A DNA stretch of 14,384 nucleotides from an uncultured Bacteroidota bacterium (GTDB lineage Bacteria > Bacteroidota > Bacteroidia > Chitinophagales > Chitinophagaceae), in contig CAIVHI010000237.1 of NCBI GenBank assembly GCA_903905685.1, positions 1 to 14,384 on the forward strand, in the 5' to 3' direction. Positions 1 through 7,071 of the stretch are shown here, in pieces. Under the pieces are notes generated by a model. That model was not told where the DNA came from. It searched no databases and worked only from the letters and a program-made list of their open reading frames with translations. Made by a program: the position numbers and the translations under genes. Numbering within the stretch: position 1 is the first letter of the stretch; each line of letters begins with the position of its first letter.

Positions 1-1
1 A

Positions 2-238
2 GGCTTCCCCAAAAGTTGTTCCATTCAAAAGTATAGTCTCATAATTGGTTTTCCAAATGCTTTATCCACCATTTCGGGCTATACGGTAGGTTCGCTTGAA
101 GGCGGCACCTACCTACGCGGATTTGTGGATGGGGGTAAATGCCTTGAACGATGCAATGCACCAACGGCTTTTTTCGCCGTCGAATCGGTGGCCAAACGGA
201 GGCAACCGAGCGCCTTGTGGGATCGATTTGAAAGGTAA
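2..238 (+). other. Open frame entering from the left edge, possible 3' end of an unrecognised gene
   Basis: One plus-strand frame is open from the first bases to a TAA at 236-238, about 78 codons with no start needed inside the window. The predicted residues include a short hydrophobic, Gly/Ser-rich part and end in a basic segment (AKRRQPSALWDRFER). I recognise no family. A second frame is open from about 96 to 344 and overlaps it; its residues look no more natural. The stretch could be the tail of a real gene, a decayed gene with a frameshift, or non-coding DNA that happens to lack stops. The rest, up to 441, holds nothing I can name apart from a possible promoter box before the next gene. 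Confidence 0.2.
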
Positions 239-415
239 TCCTATTGCCACGGTGATGTTATCCTGCATACTTGTCACCCACGAAGTGGAAGCGCAGAATC
301 AGTTGCTTCCTTTGGTCAACAATTTGGAGGCTTCGCCATGGTGAGAAATGGCCGTTCGCCCCTTATCTAATACCGCGAATGGGTTCTCCAAGTCCGAATT
401 GTGGTTTTCCTTCCC

Positions 416-423
416 TATTTTCA
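416..423 (+). promoter_or_regulatory. Possible Bacteroidota-type -7 box before the MFS gene (TATTTTCA)
   Basis: TATTTTCA matches TAnnTT of the Bacteroidota -7 consensus TAnnTTTG but not its last two bases. It ends 18 bases before the ATG at 442, a spacing similar to the better boxes in this window. No clear TTG -33 element was identified. On its own this is weak; it is listed because similar boxes recur before other genes here. Confidence 0.3.
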
Positions 424-441
424 CCCCCCATTTCCAATCAC

Positions 442-1632
442 ATGCAGCACAAAATCAGAAGCCTCCGCATCATTTTGGGTATCACGATCCTAAACGGTAT
501 CGGTATGACCATTGTCCTGCCGTTGTTTCCGTTCTTGTTGGAGCGGTATGTGGCGCGAGACCATGTGGCGGTGGCTATGAGTGCGCTGGTATCGGTGTTT
601 GCCGTGTGCACCTTCTTTGCCGCACCCGTCTTCGGGGCACTGGCCGACAGGTATGGCCGCAAGCCTATTCTGTTGGTCAGTTTGTTGGGGTCGGTAGTGG
701 GCTACCTGCTTTTGGGTATGGGGGGCGCATTGTGGATACTGTACCTGGGACGAATAATAGACGGTCTTACGGCGGGCAATCAAAGTGCGCTTTTCGCCTA
801 TATATCGGACATCACGGAACCCGAAGAACGGGGTAAGTGGTTTGGGTACTTGGGTGGGGCCATAGGGCTCGGGTTTATGGTGGGGCCCACCATAGGCGGG
901 CTGCTGGGTACGGCATCGGTTACCCTGCCGTTCTTTGTTACGGCGGCCATCGTCACGCTTTCCATGCTCTGTGTCTCGGTGCTGCTGCCCGAGTCGCTGG
1001 TGGCCGAGAAGCGGACTACCCATATCACCGTAAAGAGCCTGAATTCCATTTCGCACTTCAAAGTCATATTGGCAATGCCTACTGCACGGGCGTTGCTCAT
1101 AGTGGGTGGGTTCTTCTTCATCGGGTTGAATATCTGGCAATTCAATGCAAGCATCTTCTTGAAAGACGTTTTCCTATGGGGGCCGTCGTTCATAGGCGGG
1201 GTTTATGTCTTGGTCGGCATTTGCGATATTTTGAGTAGGGTAGTGGTATTGCCGCTACTCCTCAAGAAGTGGACCGATGGCGCCATAGGCACCATCGGTA
1301 TGGGCGGGCTTGCCGTAGGGCTGGGGCTGTTGTTCTGGAGTGCCTATGTCCATTCCATTTACCTGATTGCAGGGGGCGTATCGTGTATCGTATTGGGCGA
1401 GGGCCTGTTCGACCCTTCCTACAATGCGCGGCTGTCTTTGTCGGTTGACGAAAGTAGGCAGGGGCTCCTTCAGGGCGTAAGTCAAAGCCTACAGGCTTTG
1501 TATCGGGTGATTGTCCCATTGGGAGCCGCCGTAATCTACACCTACAGTCATGGGGCAGTTTTTGGTATCGCTGCGGTTTTGATGCTTTGCGGACTGGTGT
1601 TGTTTACAAGGCTGACTTCGCAGCGGGCGTAA
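442..1632 (+). CDS. MFS transporter, TetA/DHA1-like drug exporter
   Basis: The 396-residue protein is a major facilitator superfamily member of about 12 membrane helices, expected in the inner membrane exchanging a small molecule for protons. Motif A between helices 2 and 3 is clear (GALADRYGRKP, residues 65-75). A motif-B-like YLGRIIDGLTAG lies at 101-112, and the exporter-type motif C (GYLGGAIGLGFMVGPTIGG) at 135-153, which is typical of the TetA/DHA1 branch. A shorter hydrophilic stretch around residues 185-205 fits the central loop. The frame stays open upstream to 271, but that extension is not hydrophobic or MFS-like, so I chose the ATG at 442, which puts helix 1 directly after a short basic N-terminus. 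The family is known for drug or tetracycline efflux; the substrate here cannot be told. It seems to be transcribed alone. Confidence 0.9.
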   Translation: MQHKIRSLRIILGITILNGIGMTIVLPLFPFLLERYVARDHVAVAMSALVSVFAVCTFFAAPVFGALADRYGRKPILLVSLLGSVVGYLLLGMGGALWILYLGRIIDGLTAGNQSALFAYISDITEPEERGKWFGYLGGAIGLGFMVGPTIGGLLGTASVTLPFFVTAAIVTLSMLCVSVLLPESLVAEKRTTHITVKSLNSISHFKVILAMPTARALLIVGGFFFIGLNIWQFNASIFLKDVFLWGPSFIGGVYVLVGICDILSRVVVLPLLLKKWTDGAIGTIGMGGLAVGLGLLFWSAYVHSIYLIAGGVSCIVLGEGLFDPSYNARLSLSVDESRQGLLQGVSQSLQALYRVIVPLGAAVIYTYSHGAVFGIAAVLMLCGLVLFTRLTSQRA

Positions 1633-1734
1633 ATTTACAGGCGGCGGCCGGGAGTTCCGACCCATGGCGAAATTTCAAGTTTTCCCTAACTTCACCTACC
1701 CAATTGCATCCGAGATTCCATCATCCCTCCCACA

Positions 1735-2340
1735 ATGAAATACGCATTCCTTTTCGTCATCGCCTTATGTGCCGGCTGTGCCAAACATTCGGGGCCCAAC
1801 CTGTGTACTTTGGTCAAGGAGCACTCACCTCAACTCCGCACCACAAAACTGGAAATCGACCCCAAAATGGAAGGGCATGCATTGGGCAAAGTCGATTCCG
1901 CCTTTATTCCGGCTCTCGACAAATTCGGCTTGATTGAGGCCGACCACCCAGACGAGAACTGGGGATGCCTCCACTGCCTTTACTATTACGGGCACCTACA
2001 ACTGGGCAATTCCTTGATGGGCGCCGTGTTCAGTTATGACGTGTGCAGTTGTTGCGGCGACAAACGGTTGCTTTTAGCCGTGATGGATATGGACGGCAAC
2101 ATCAAATCGGCTTTTGTCGCCGCACAGGAGCTTGAAGAGTCGGAATGCACAATGGAAATCAATACGCGCATCGAGGGTGCCAAATTCATAGTGGCGCAAG
2201 GTTTAGGCTGCGCGGTTTTGGCCGATTCCGTTGCGGACCGGTTTGCAGACCGGTTGGACAGCAGCACGAAATACTACACACTCGCCACCAATGGCGAGTT
2301 GGTTTTGCAATCGGCAGACAGTGCAACCCTCATGAGGTAG
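1735..2340 (+). CDS. Cysteine-rich lipoprotein of unknown function
   Basis: The 201-residue protein has a short hydrophobic signal (residues 2-14) that runs into Cys15, so it probably is a lipoprotein. The lipobox is imperfect: the residues before Cys15 are L-C-A-G, with Cys rather than Leu at -3. The mature part carries eight further cysteines, including a CLHC pair (78-81) and a CSCC cluster (104-107), then single Cys at 138 and 159. Such spacing could bind a metal, form disulfides or hold a cofactor; none is shown. The C-terminal part reads like a small alpha/beta fold. I recognise no family. It lies 102 bases behind the MFS gene on the same strand and 190 bases before the VOC gene, so a shared transcript is possible but not evident. 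The ATG at 1735 is the only start that gives the signal sequence. Confidence 0.75.
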   Translation: MKYAFLFVIALCAGCAKHSGPNLCTLVKEHSPQLRTTKLEIDPKMEGHALGKVDSAFIPALDKFGLIEADHPDENWGCLHCLYYYGHLQLGNSLMGAVFSYDVCSCCGDKRLLLAVMDMDGNIKSAFVAAQELEESECTMEINTRIEGAKFIVAQGLGCAVLADSVADRFADRLDSSTKYYTLATNGELVLQSADSATLMR

Positions 2341-2503
2341 TGCAGTTGAAGCGTAATGTGGAGGCCGTCCACCCAATCTCTACCCGCTGCAAGAATACGG
2401 GTTCATTCCTATTGGCACCCGTTCTGAATATGTGTTCAACAACTGTATCGGCGGGCCATCCAATCGCAGTACCGGTTGACTACCCGACAGACTAAAAAAG
2501 CCG

Positions 2504-2511
2504 TACATTTC
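2504..2511 (+). promoter_or_regulatory. Probable -7 box before the VOC gene (TACATTTC)
   Basis: TACATTTC differs from TAnnTTTG only at the last base and ends 19 bases before the ATG at 2531. A TTG lies at 2476-2478, but 25 bases upstream of the box, longer than the usual 19-21. The preceding region, 2341-2503, holds no gene that I can support. Confidence 0.4.
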
Positions 2512-2530
2512 GCCATAAAAAGAACACATC

Positions 2531-2971
2531 ATGGCCAAGACATCCATCTACCTCAATTTCATGGGGCAAACCGAAGAAGCATTCAATTATTACAAAACGG
2601 TGTTCGGCACCGATTTCGCCGCCCCCATGATGCGCTTTAGCGATGTGCCTGCTCAGCCCGGTGCACAAGGTCCACAATTGTCTGAAATGGAAATGAACGG
2701 CATCATGCACGTCGCCATGCCCATATTGGGCGGTACCATGATTATGGGCACCGATATGCTGGAAAGCATGGGTCACAAACTCGCTGAGGGCAATAACGTA
2801 ACCATTTGCTTGGAGCCCGACACCGCAGTGGAAGCCGACCGACTGTATGACGCTCTATCGCATGGAGGCTCAGATTTGGCACCCATGCGTCAGGAATTTT
2901 GGGGCTACTGGGGCTGTTGTAAAGACAGGTTTGGTGTAAGGTGGATGTTCAACATTCCAAGCCAACAGTAG
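2531..2971 (+). CDS. VOC family protein, PhnB-like (glyoxalase/dioxygenase fold)
   Basis: The 146-residue protein matches the small PhnB-like branch of the vicinal-oxygen-chelate superfamily, also annotated as 3-demethylubiquinone-9 3-methyltransferase-like. The start has the typical form (YLNF at 7-10, then EEAFNYYKTVFG at about 15-26), the middle has a beta-rich HVAMPILGGTMIMGTD segment, and the end has the hallmark FGVRWMFN after a WGYWGCCKDR segment. In relatives that position reads WGDRFG..D.FG, so the paired Cys is a local variation. Members are cytosolic dimers built of paired beta-alpha-beta-beta-beta units; the activity of most is unknown, and the methyltransferase name should not be taken literally. 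Length is normal for the group. It looks monocistronic. Confidence 0.88.
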   Translation: MAKTSIYLNFMGQTEEAFNYYKTVFGTDFAAPMMRFSDVPAQPGAQGPQLSEMEMNGIMHVAMPILGGTMIMGTDMLESMGHKLAEGNNVTICLEPDTAVEADRLYDALSHGGSDLAPMRQEFWGYWGCCKDRFGVRWMFNIPSQQ

Positions 2972-3131
2972 CACCACCTCCAATATCCCCAACAGCTACA
3001 TACCGTTGTTGGTGTCTATTTGGGATATACAGCGGGAAGCAGCAAGAATCGATGATGAAATGCGGTCATTGCCTTCTATTTGTCATGCTACACGAAGCCC
3101 ATCTGCCGAGAAGGCCCTCAATCCCGTCAAT

Positions 3132-3167
3132 AAAAAAACCTCAATGCCCAAGGCATTGAGGTTTTTT
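3132..3167 (-). terminator. Rho-independent terminator of the tRNA unit, possibly bidirectional
   Basis: A perfect 10-bp stem (3139-3148 with 3152-3161) closes a 3-base loop and is flanked by a run of seven A (3132-3138) and a run of six T (3162-3167). Read on the minus strand, the hairpin is followed by a T run and begins three bases after the tRNA 3' end. The symmetry means that it could also stop plus-strand transcripts coming from the VOC gene about 160 bases upstream. Confidence 0.85.
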
Positions 3168-3170
3168 GCG

Positions 3171-3243
3171 AGCCAACCATCGGATTTGAACCGACGACCT
3201 ACAATTTACGAAACTGTTGCTCTACCAGCTGAGCTAGGTTGGC
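3171..3243 (-). tRNA. tRNA-Thr (anticodon CGU)
   Basis: The minus strand folds into a complete 73-nt cloverleaf. The acceptor stem is GCCAACC with GGTTGGC, the D stem GCTC/GAGC, the anticodon stem ACAGT/ATTGT around the loop TTCGTAA, the variable loop AGGTC, and the T arm GTCGG-TTCAAAT-CCGAT. The anticodon CGT (CGU in RNA) reads the threonine codon ACG. The discriminator is U. CCA is not encoded, so it must be added after transcription. The gene has its own -7 box (3255-3262) and terminator (3132-3167), making a very small independent unit. Confidence 0.95.
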
Positions 3244-3254
3244 TTGAGGGAGTG

Positions 3255-3262
3255 CAAATATA
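3255..3262 (-). promoter_or_regulatory. Bacteroidota -7 box of the tRNA-Thr gene (TATATTTG)
   Basis: On the minus strand the sequence TATATTTG is an exact match to TAnnTTTG and ends 11 bases before the 5' end of the tRNA. I found no convincing TTG -33 element at 19-21 bases upstream. The box overlaps the last bases of the spacer and nearly touches the stop codon (3265-3267) of the M16 gene. Confidence 0.6.
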
Positions 3263-3264
3263 GG

Positions 3265-4548
3265 CTATATCACCACAATTTCATAGAACTCCTCCTTGCG
3301 GAAGTACCGCCGTGCAAGCATCTGCAACTCATTAGGCGTTACCGACTTGTAGATGCGGACGCTGTTGTTGAAGCGCGTTTCGTCGAAGCCGTCGAGAATC
3401 AGCGACCTCCAACGGCGCAGGATGGAGAACGGCCCGTCCAAGTCGCCCAATAGGCCACCCAGCAGGTAGTTCTTCACAAGTAGCAGCTCGTCTTCCGACA
3501 CCGGCTCATTGCACAACCTGTCCATTTCAATATATACCTCGCGCACGGCGTCTGCCACCACGTCTCGGCCGGTTTCGGTCTGTATCACCATGGAACCACC
3601 GTTTCGTTCGGGAGATATGCCGCTGTAAATACCATAGGTATACCCTTTGTCCTCGCGTATGTTGCTCATGAGGCGGGAGCCGAAGTAGCCACCGAAAACG
3701 GTATTCAATACCACCATGGGGGTATAATCCGGGTGGTGGCGGGTGGGAAATGGGCGACCTATGCGCACCGCGCCTTGAACGCCGGCGGCATCGTTCATGA
3801 TGTGCACCACCCGCTCTTCGCCCGGAGTGGGCTGGAATGCCACGGGTGGCAACGGTTGGAATATCAAGGTCTTTTTACCGAAGACGTCGTTCACCAATGC
3901 CAAAGCATCGGGGCCAACCTTGCCGGCTATGAAGATTTGGGCATGGGCCAAGTTGTAATGGGCTTTGTAGAACGACGCGATGTCGGCACCATTCAGTGCC
4001 ATCAAGCTGGCTTCCTGGGTGCAGCGGCCATACGGGTGTTCCTTGCCAAATAACGCCGCATCTATTTCGCGGTTGGCCACAAACTCACACTTGCGCATGT
4101 TTACAGACAACCGCTGTATGGAGTTGGTCCTGTACAGCTCCACTTCATAATCGGGGAATGTGCACGACGTCAGCATGTCGTAAACCACGGGCAGTAGGGC
4201 CCCCAAGTGTTTGCTGAGGCAGTATAATGTTACCACCGCCTGGTCGTTTTGGGCACCCGTGCGCAATTCGGCACCGTAGAATTCCAAAGCCTCATTGATT
4301 TCGGCAGCGGTGCGGGTGGCGGTACCGCTTTTTAGGAGGGCGGCTACGGCATGGGCCACGCCATTGGCGGGTTCATACCAGACGCCCGCAGGAAACACCC
4401 AGTCGGTTTCCAACACTTCCTGCACGCCTGCATCGAGGGAGTGGCAAGGAATGCCGTTGTCTAGCACGCCCGACTGTATGGGGGGCAACTTGTAGTCGAA
4501 TTCAACGGCATCGTGAATGGCCGGCGCTATGGTTCTATCTAGAGTCAT
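3265..4548 (-). CDS. M16 family (insulinase/pitrilysin-like) peptidase homologue lacking the HxxEH zinc motif
   Basis: The 427-residue protein has the two-domain layout of M16B peptidases. The N-terminal half includes LLKSGTATRTAAEINEALE (71-89), the region just behind the usual zinc-binding HxxEH. Here that motif reads HAVAA (66-70): the first His remains, but the catalytic Glu and second His are gone, so it should not be an active metalloprotease alone. The C-terminal half keeps the FGGYFGSRL (285-293) and R298/Y303-Y305 region, the R/Y type found in the non-catalytic partner subunit of two-subunit M16B enzymes. Such subunits usually sit beside a catalytic gene; none is present here. It follows the thioesterase gene by 44 bases, so the two probably share a transcript. 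The ATG at 4548 gives the normal length; the frame stays open far upstream but only as unrelated residues. No signal peptide is visible, so it is probably cytosolic. Confidence 0.87.
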   Translation of the reverse strand: MTLDRTIAPAIHDAVEFDYKLPPIQSGVLDNGIPCHSLDAGVQEVLETDWVFPAGVWYEPANGVAHAVAALLKSGTATRTAAEINEALEFYGAELRTGAQNDQAVVTLYCLSKHLGALLPVVYDMLTSCTFPDYEVELYRTNSIQRLSVNMRKCEFVANREIDAALFGKEHPYGRCTQEASLMALNGADIASFYKAHYNLAHAQIFIAGKVGPDALALVNDVFGKKTLIFQPLPPVAFQPTPGEERVVHIMNDAAGVQGAVRIGRPFPTRHHPDYTPMVVLNTVFGGYFGSRLMSNIREDKGYTYGIYSGISPERNGGSMVIQTETGRDVVADAVREVYIEMDRLCNEPVSEDELLLVKNYLLGGLLGDLDGPFSILRRWRSLILDGFDETRFNNSVRIYKSVTPNELQMLARRYFRKEEFYEIVVI

Positions 4549-4592
4549 GAATGGTGTATTTGCGGACGTGGTTTCGAGGTGGTTGGTAAAAA

Positions 4593-5114
4593 TTAGGCGT
4601 TTTCGGTAATGAATAGCGAGCGCAATTCGCCGGCATCTTCGGGCTTCATTTTGCCTGCCAGGATGAGGCGCAGTTGGCGGCGGCGCAATGCCCCGTCGAA
4701 CATGCGTTTTTCGGCATCGGTGTCGGGCTTCAATTGCGGCATTTGGCGTGGCTTGCCGTGGGGGTCGAGGGCCACGAACGTGAAATAGGCTTCGTTCGAA
4801 AGGTACTTGTATTGCGCGGTGAGGTCTTCGCCCCAAACGCGCAGGTACACTTCCAAAGACGTATTGAAAGCCCGTGTTGGGATGGCCTCGATGGTGAGCA
4901 GATTGCCGAGCTTGATGGGGCTTGCAAAACTCAGGTTGTCTACCGAGGCAGTGACCACGGGGCAGTTGCAGTGTTTTTGCGATGCTATTGCGGCGGCAAT
5001 ATCCATCCAGTGCATCAATCGGCCACCCATAAGGTTGCCGAGCACATTGGTATCGTTGGGTAATACGAGTTCCGACATCACAATGAAGGAGTCTTTCGGA
5101 TGTTTTGGCTGCAT
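4593..5114 (-). CDS. Acyl-CoA thioesterase, hotdog fold (YkhA/ACOT-like)
   Basis: The 173-residue protein matches the hexameric acyl-CoA thioesterases that hydrolyse acyl-CoA to free acid and CoA in the cytosol. The signature near the N-terminus is complete: SELVLPNDTN (14-23), then GGRLMHWMD (30-38). Asn20 or Asn23 and Asp38 fall in the positions of the catalytic pair in relatives. A VTASVDNLSF segment follows at about 54-63, the central strand region of the hotdog fold. The frame extends 18 codons upstream to 5168, but the ATG at 5114 gives the usual family N-terminus and lies 15 bases behind a promoter-like box (5130-5137). It is the first gene of a probable two-gene transcript with the M16 homologue. 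Confidence 0.9.
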   Translation of the reverse strand: MQPKHPKDSFIVMSELVLPNDTNVLGNLMGGRLMHWMDIAAAIASQKHCNCPVVTASVDNLSFASPIKLGNLLTIEAIPTRAFNTSLEVYLRVWGEDLTAQYKYLSNEAYFTFVALDPHGKPRQMPQLKPDTDAEKRMFDGALRRRQLRLILAGKMKPEDAGELRSLFITENA

Positions 5115-5129
5115 GAAAAAGGTTTGCCG

Positions 5130-5137
5130 CGAAATTA
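5130..5137 (-). promoter_or_regulatory. Possible -7 box of the thioesterase gene (TAATTTCG)
   Basis: On the minus strand TAATTTCG differs from TAnnTTTG at one base and ends 15 bases before the ATG at 5114. Its position supports that ATG over the upstream in-frame start at 5168, which lies before the box. Confidence 0.4.
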
Positions 5138-5282
5138 GGGGTTTCCGGGCAGTAGCTACGAGGTGCAAATCCTAAAGCGGCAGGTTGCAGGCGGTATGTT
5201 AACAACGCATTAAATGTTTTCTGTTTTTTCTTGGTCGGGCAGGCACAGTTGCAATGCTTTTTTCCGTTTTGCGCCCTTTGCC

Positions 5283-5290
5283 TACATTTG
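5283..5290 (+). promoter_or_regulatory. Bacteroidota -7 box of the nucleotidyltransferase gene (TACATTTG)
   Basis: TACATTTG is an exact match to TAnnTTTG and ends 17 bases before the GTG at 5308. An in-frame ATG at 5254 lies upstream of the box, so a transcript from this promoter could not encode it. No good -33 TTG is seen at the usual distance. The 5115-5307 spacer is divergent, serving this gene and the thioesterase. Confidence 0.6.
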
Positions 5291-5307
5291 TTGCTCAAAC
5301 TCGTTTT

Positions 5308-6306
5308 GTGAAAGCCATCATCCCGGTCGCGGGCGCGGGCACCAAGTTGCGCCCAATCACCTATACCCAACCCAAAGCATTGATTCCTATTGCAGGCAAG
5401 ACCATTTTGGGGGTCATCGTAGATCAATTGCTCGATGCCGGCGTCGCCGAATTCGTCTTCGTTATCGGCTATCTCGGCGACAAAATCCAGCATTATGTCG
5501 AAAAGACCTATCCCGACATGAAGCACACCTTCGTGACCCAGAACGACCGCAGAGGTACCGCCCATGCCATATGGCTCACCGGCGAGGCGGTCGGAACCGA
5601 TGAGGTCATCATCGTTCTCGGAGACACTGTTTGCGATTACAATGTGAAAGAGGTTTTGTCGAGCAGCATATCGCAAATAGGGGTGCGCAAGGTAGATGAC
5701 CCTCGCAGCTTCGGCGTGGCCGAACTTAACGACCGCGACATGGTGACGCGCATGGTGGAAAAACCGCTGATTCCCAAGTCGAACATGGCCATGGTGGGCA
5801 TCTACTACATCAAGGAGTCGGAAGCCATGTATGACGCGCTCGACCGCCATTTGCGGAGCCCTGCCGACGAAAACGGCGAATACCACTTTACCAATGCATT
5901 GCAGCAAATGCTGGAGCGTGGCATAGCCCTGCATGCCTTCCGCGTCAACAACTGGTTCGACTGCGGCAAGAAGGAGACTCTGCTCACCACCAACGCCATC
6001 CTGCTGAAGCAGATGGACGAAGCACACCCCGACAAAGTGCTGCCCCCCTACGACACCACAGTCATCATTCCACCGGTAAACATTGCGGAAGGATGCACCA
6101 TCAGGCATTCCATCATCGGTCCCAACGTAACCATTGGGGAATTCACGAAAGTGGAATCCTCCATAATAAAAGACTCCATTATCGGCTCCTATGCCGAGTT
6201 GCAGCAAGTAGTACTCAACTCGTCCATCATCGGCAACGATGCCTACGTACGCGGCCTGAGCCAAAGCCTCAATATTGGGGATAATACGGAGATAGATTTG
6301 GCATAA
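5308..6306 (+). CDS. Sugar-1-phosphate nucleotidyltransferase with left-handed beta-helix domain
   Basis: The 332-residue enzyme should join a nucleoside triphosphate and a sugar-1-phosphate to give an activated NDP-sugar and pyrophosphate, in the cytosol. Counting from the GTG, the N-terminal Rossmann-like domain has the nucleotide loop GAGTKLRP (9-16), PKAL (22-25), and LGD with Asp106, a likely metal ligand. A C-terminal series of hexapeptide-like turns (about 265-325: EGCTIRHSIIGPNVTIGE and on) makes a left-handed beta-helix, as in the long glucose-1-phosphate thymidylyltransferase-like proteins. The sugar and base are not evident. The start is GTG: residues before it (5254-5307) do not match the family, and a -7 box lies between the two. 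The Lys-for-Arg in the loop is tolerated in relatives. It is probably monocistronic, with a hairpin at 6324-6345. Confidence 0.9.
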   Translation: MKAIIPVAGAGTKLRPITYTQPKALIPIAGKTILGVIVDQLLDAGVAEFVFVIGYLGDKIQHYVEKTYPDMKHTFVTQNDRRGTAHAIWLTGEAVGTDEVIIVLGDTVCDYNVKEVLSSSISQIGVRKVDDPRSFGVAELNDRDMVTRMVEKPLIPKSNMAMVGIYYIKESEAMYDALDRHLRSPADENGEYHFTNALQQMLERGIALHAFRVNNWFDCGKKETLLTTNAILLKQMDEAHPDKVLPPYDTTVIIPPVNIAEGCTIRHSIIGPNVTIGEFTKVESSIIKDSIIGSYAELQQVVLNSSIIGNDAYVRGLSQSLNIGDNTEIDLA

Positions 6307-6323
6307 GGGGGGCAATCGGGCGT

Positions 6324-6345
6324 GCCGAGTTCGGTGCAACTCGGC
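6324..6345 (+). terminator. Hairpin after the nucleotidyltransferase gene, possible terminator
   Basis: GCCGAGTT (6324-6331) pairs perfectly with AACTCGGC (6338-6345) around a six-base loop. It begins 17 bases after the stop codon. Only a weak T-rich tail follows (TGGTTTGT), so termination may be partial or factor-dependent. The rest of 6307-6581 is a T-rich, non-coding spacer where I see no gene. Confidence 0.5.
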
Positions 6346-6581
6346 TGGTTTGTAAGTGTCTCCGAACCTGCAAAAATGTCGATTCTCGATATGGCTGCCA
6401 AAGTATGCTCGACTCCAAAAATGCCGTGTGGTAGCCGCGCAACTTTTTACGTGTTTTTTTTTCTGTCTAAATGTTTTTTATTAACTTGGCGCAAAATAAA
6501 ACGGTTTTCAAATGCTCTTGGAATCGGCCATCAGTATTTTGATACTGCTATTTCAAAACAAGAATAAATTACCTGCCTACC

Positions 6582-6959
6582 ATGGACGAAAAAAAATTGT
6601 TGGACGTAATAGCAAACAAACGGAATAAGGTCGGCAAAATTTCTATCGCCACATTGGAGGGCTATTCCATGGTAGAGCTTGATACCGTGCTTTATTTGGA
6701 ATCGCAAAATACCTATACCAATTTTTTCCTTACCGACGGTACGAAGATACTCTCCACCAAAAACATCGGATTTTTCGAAGAAGTCTTGCTTGATGAGCCT
6801 TTTTTGCGCATCCATAATTCGTGCATTGTCAACCTGTCCAAGGTAACCAAATACGTCAAGGCCGATGAGGGCTACGTAATTCTAACAACAGGCAAGCCGA
6901 TCAAGGTGTCGAGAAGCAAAAGGGATTCGCTTCTTACATTCTTCCAGTCGGTGAGGTAG
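6582..6959 (+). CDS. Stand-alone LytTR DNA-binding domain protein
   Basis: The 125-residue protein is almost entirely one LytTR (AgrA/LytR-type) DNA-binding domain, from about residue 18 to 122. Visible family features are the VLYLESQNTYTNFFL strand segment (about 36-50), a TKNIGFFEEVL helix (about 58-68), FLRIHNSCIVNLSKVTKY (about 74-91), and the terminal KVSRSKRDSLLTFF. In Bacteroidota this domain usually follows a receiver domain in a two-component regulator; here only a short Lys-rich N-terminus precedes it. I find no receiver-like coding sequence upstream in any frame, and the ATG at 6582 has no in-frame hydrophobic or receiver extension. It may act without phosphorylation, or be controlled by expression or a partner. 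No sensor kinase is next to it; the next gene is the barrel-like protein at 7109. Confidence 0.88.
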   Translation: MDEKKLLDVIANKRNKVGKISIATLEGYSMVELDTVLYLESQNTYTNFFLTDGTKILSTKNIGFFEEVLLDEPFLRIHNSCIVNLSKVTKYVKADEGYVILTTGKPIKVSRSKRDSLLTFFQSVR

Positions 6960-6984
6960 GCCCACCTTTTCCAAGCCATATCAT

Positions 6985-7017
6985 CCAACCAAGGAGGTGG
7001 TGCAATACGTTGGTTGG
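6985..7017. repeat. Inverted repeat (8-bp arms) behind the LytTR gene
   Basis: CCAACCAA (6985-6992) and TTGGTTGG (7010-7017) are perfect inverted copies separated by 17 bases. No T run follows, so this is a poor intrinsic terminator. LytTR proteins bind pairs of short direct or inverted sites, so an operator for the gene next to it is conceivable, but that is only suggested by position. AAGGAGG (6991-6997) overlaps the left arm and loop, but no open frame begins at the right distance from it. Confidence 0.4.
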
Positions 7018-7071
7018 TGCCTCGACATATTAAAGTCGGACTAGTTATCCGTTTGAGGCAGATGGGTTACT

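Noticed and set aside
490..1140. A 216-codon minus-strand frame opposite the MFS gene
   Set aside because: It shadows clear MFS coding sequence and its Gln/Arg/His-rich residues resemble no protein family.
2989..3012. A CCAACA/TGTTGG inverted repeat behind the VOC gene
   Set aside because: Six-base arms with a 12-base loop and no T run are expected by chance in a spacer of this size.
4549..6339. The M16 frame stays open far upstream on the minus strand, which would make a 1024-residue fusion
   Set aside because: The upstream residues are not protein-like and lie antisense to the nucleotidyltransferase and across the thioesterase in another frame; the ATG at 4548 gives the normal family length.
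6991..6997. AAGGAGG as a Shine-Dalgarno site
   Set aside because: No start codon with an open frame lies at a suitable distance downstream, and other genes here do not use such sites.
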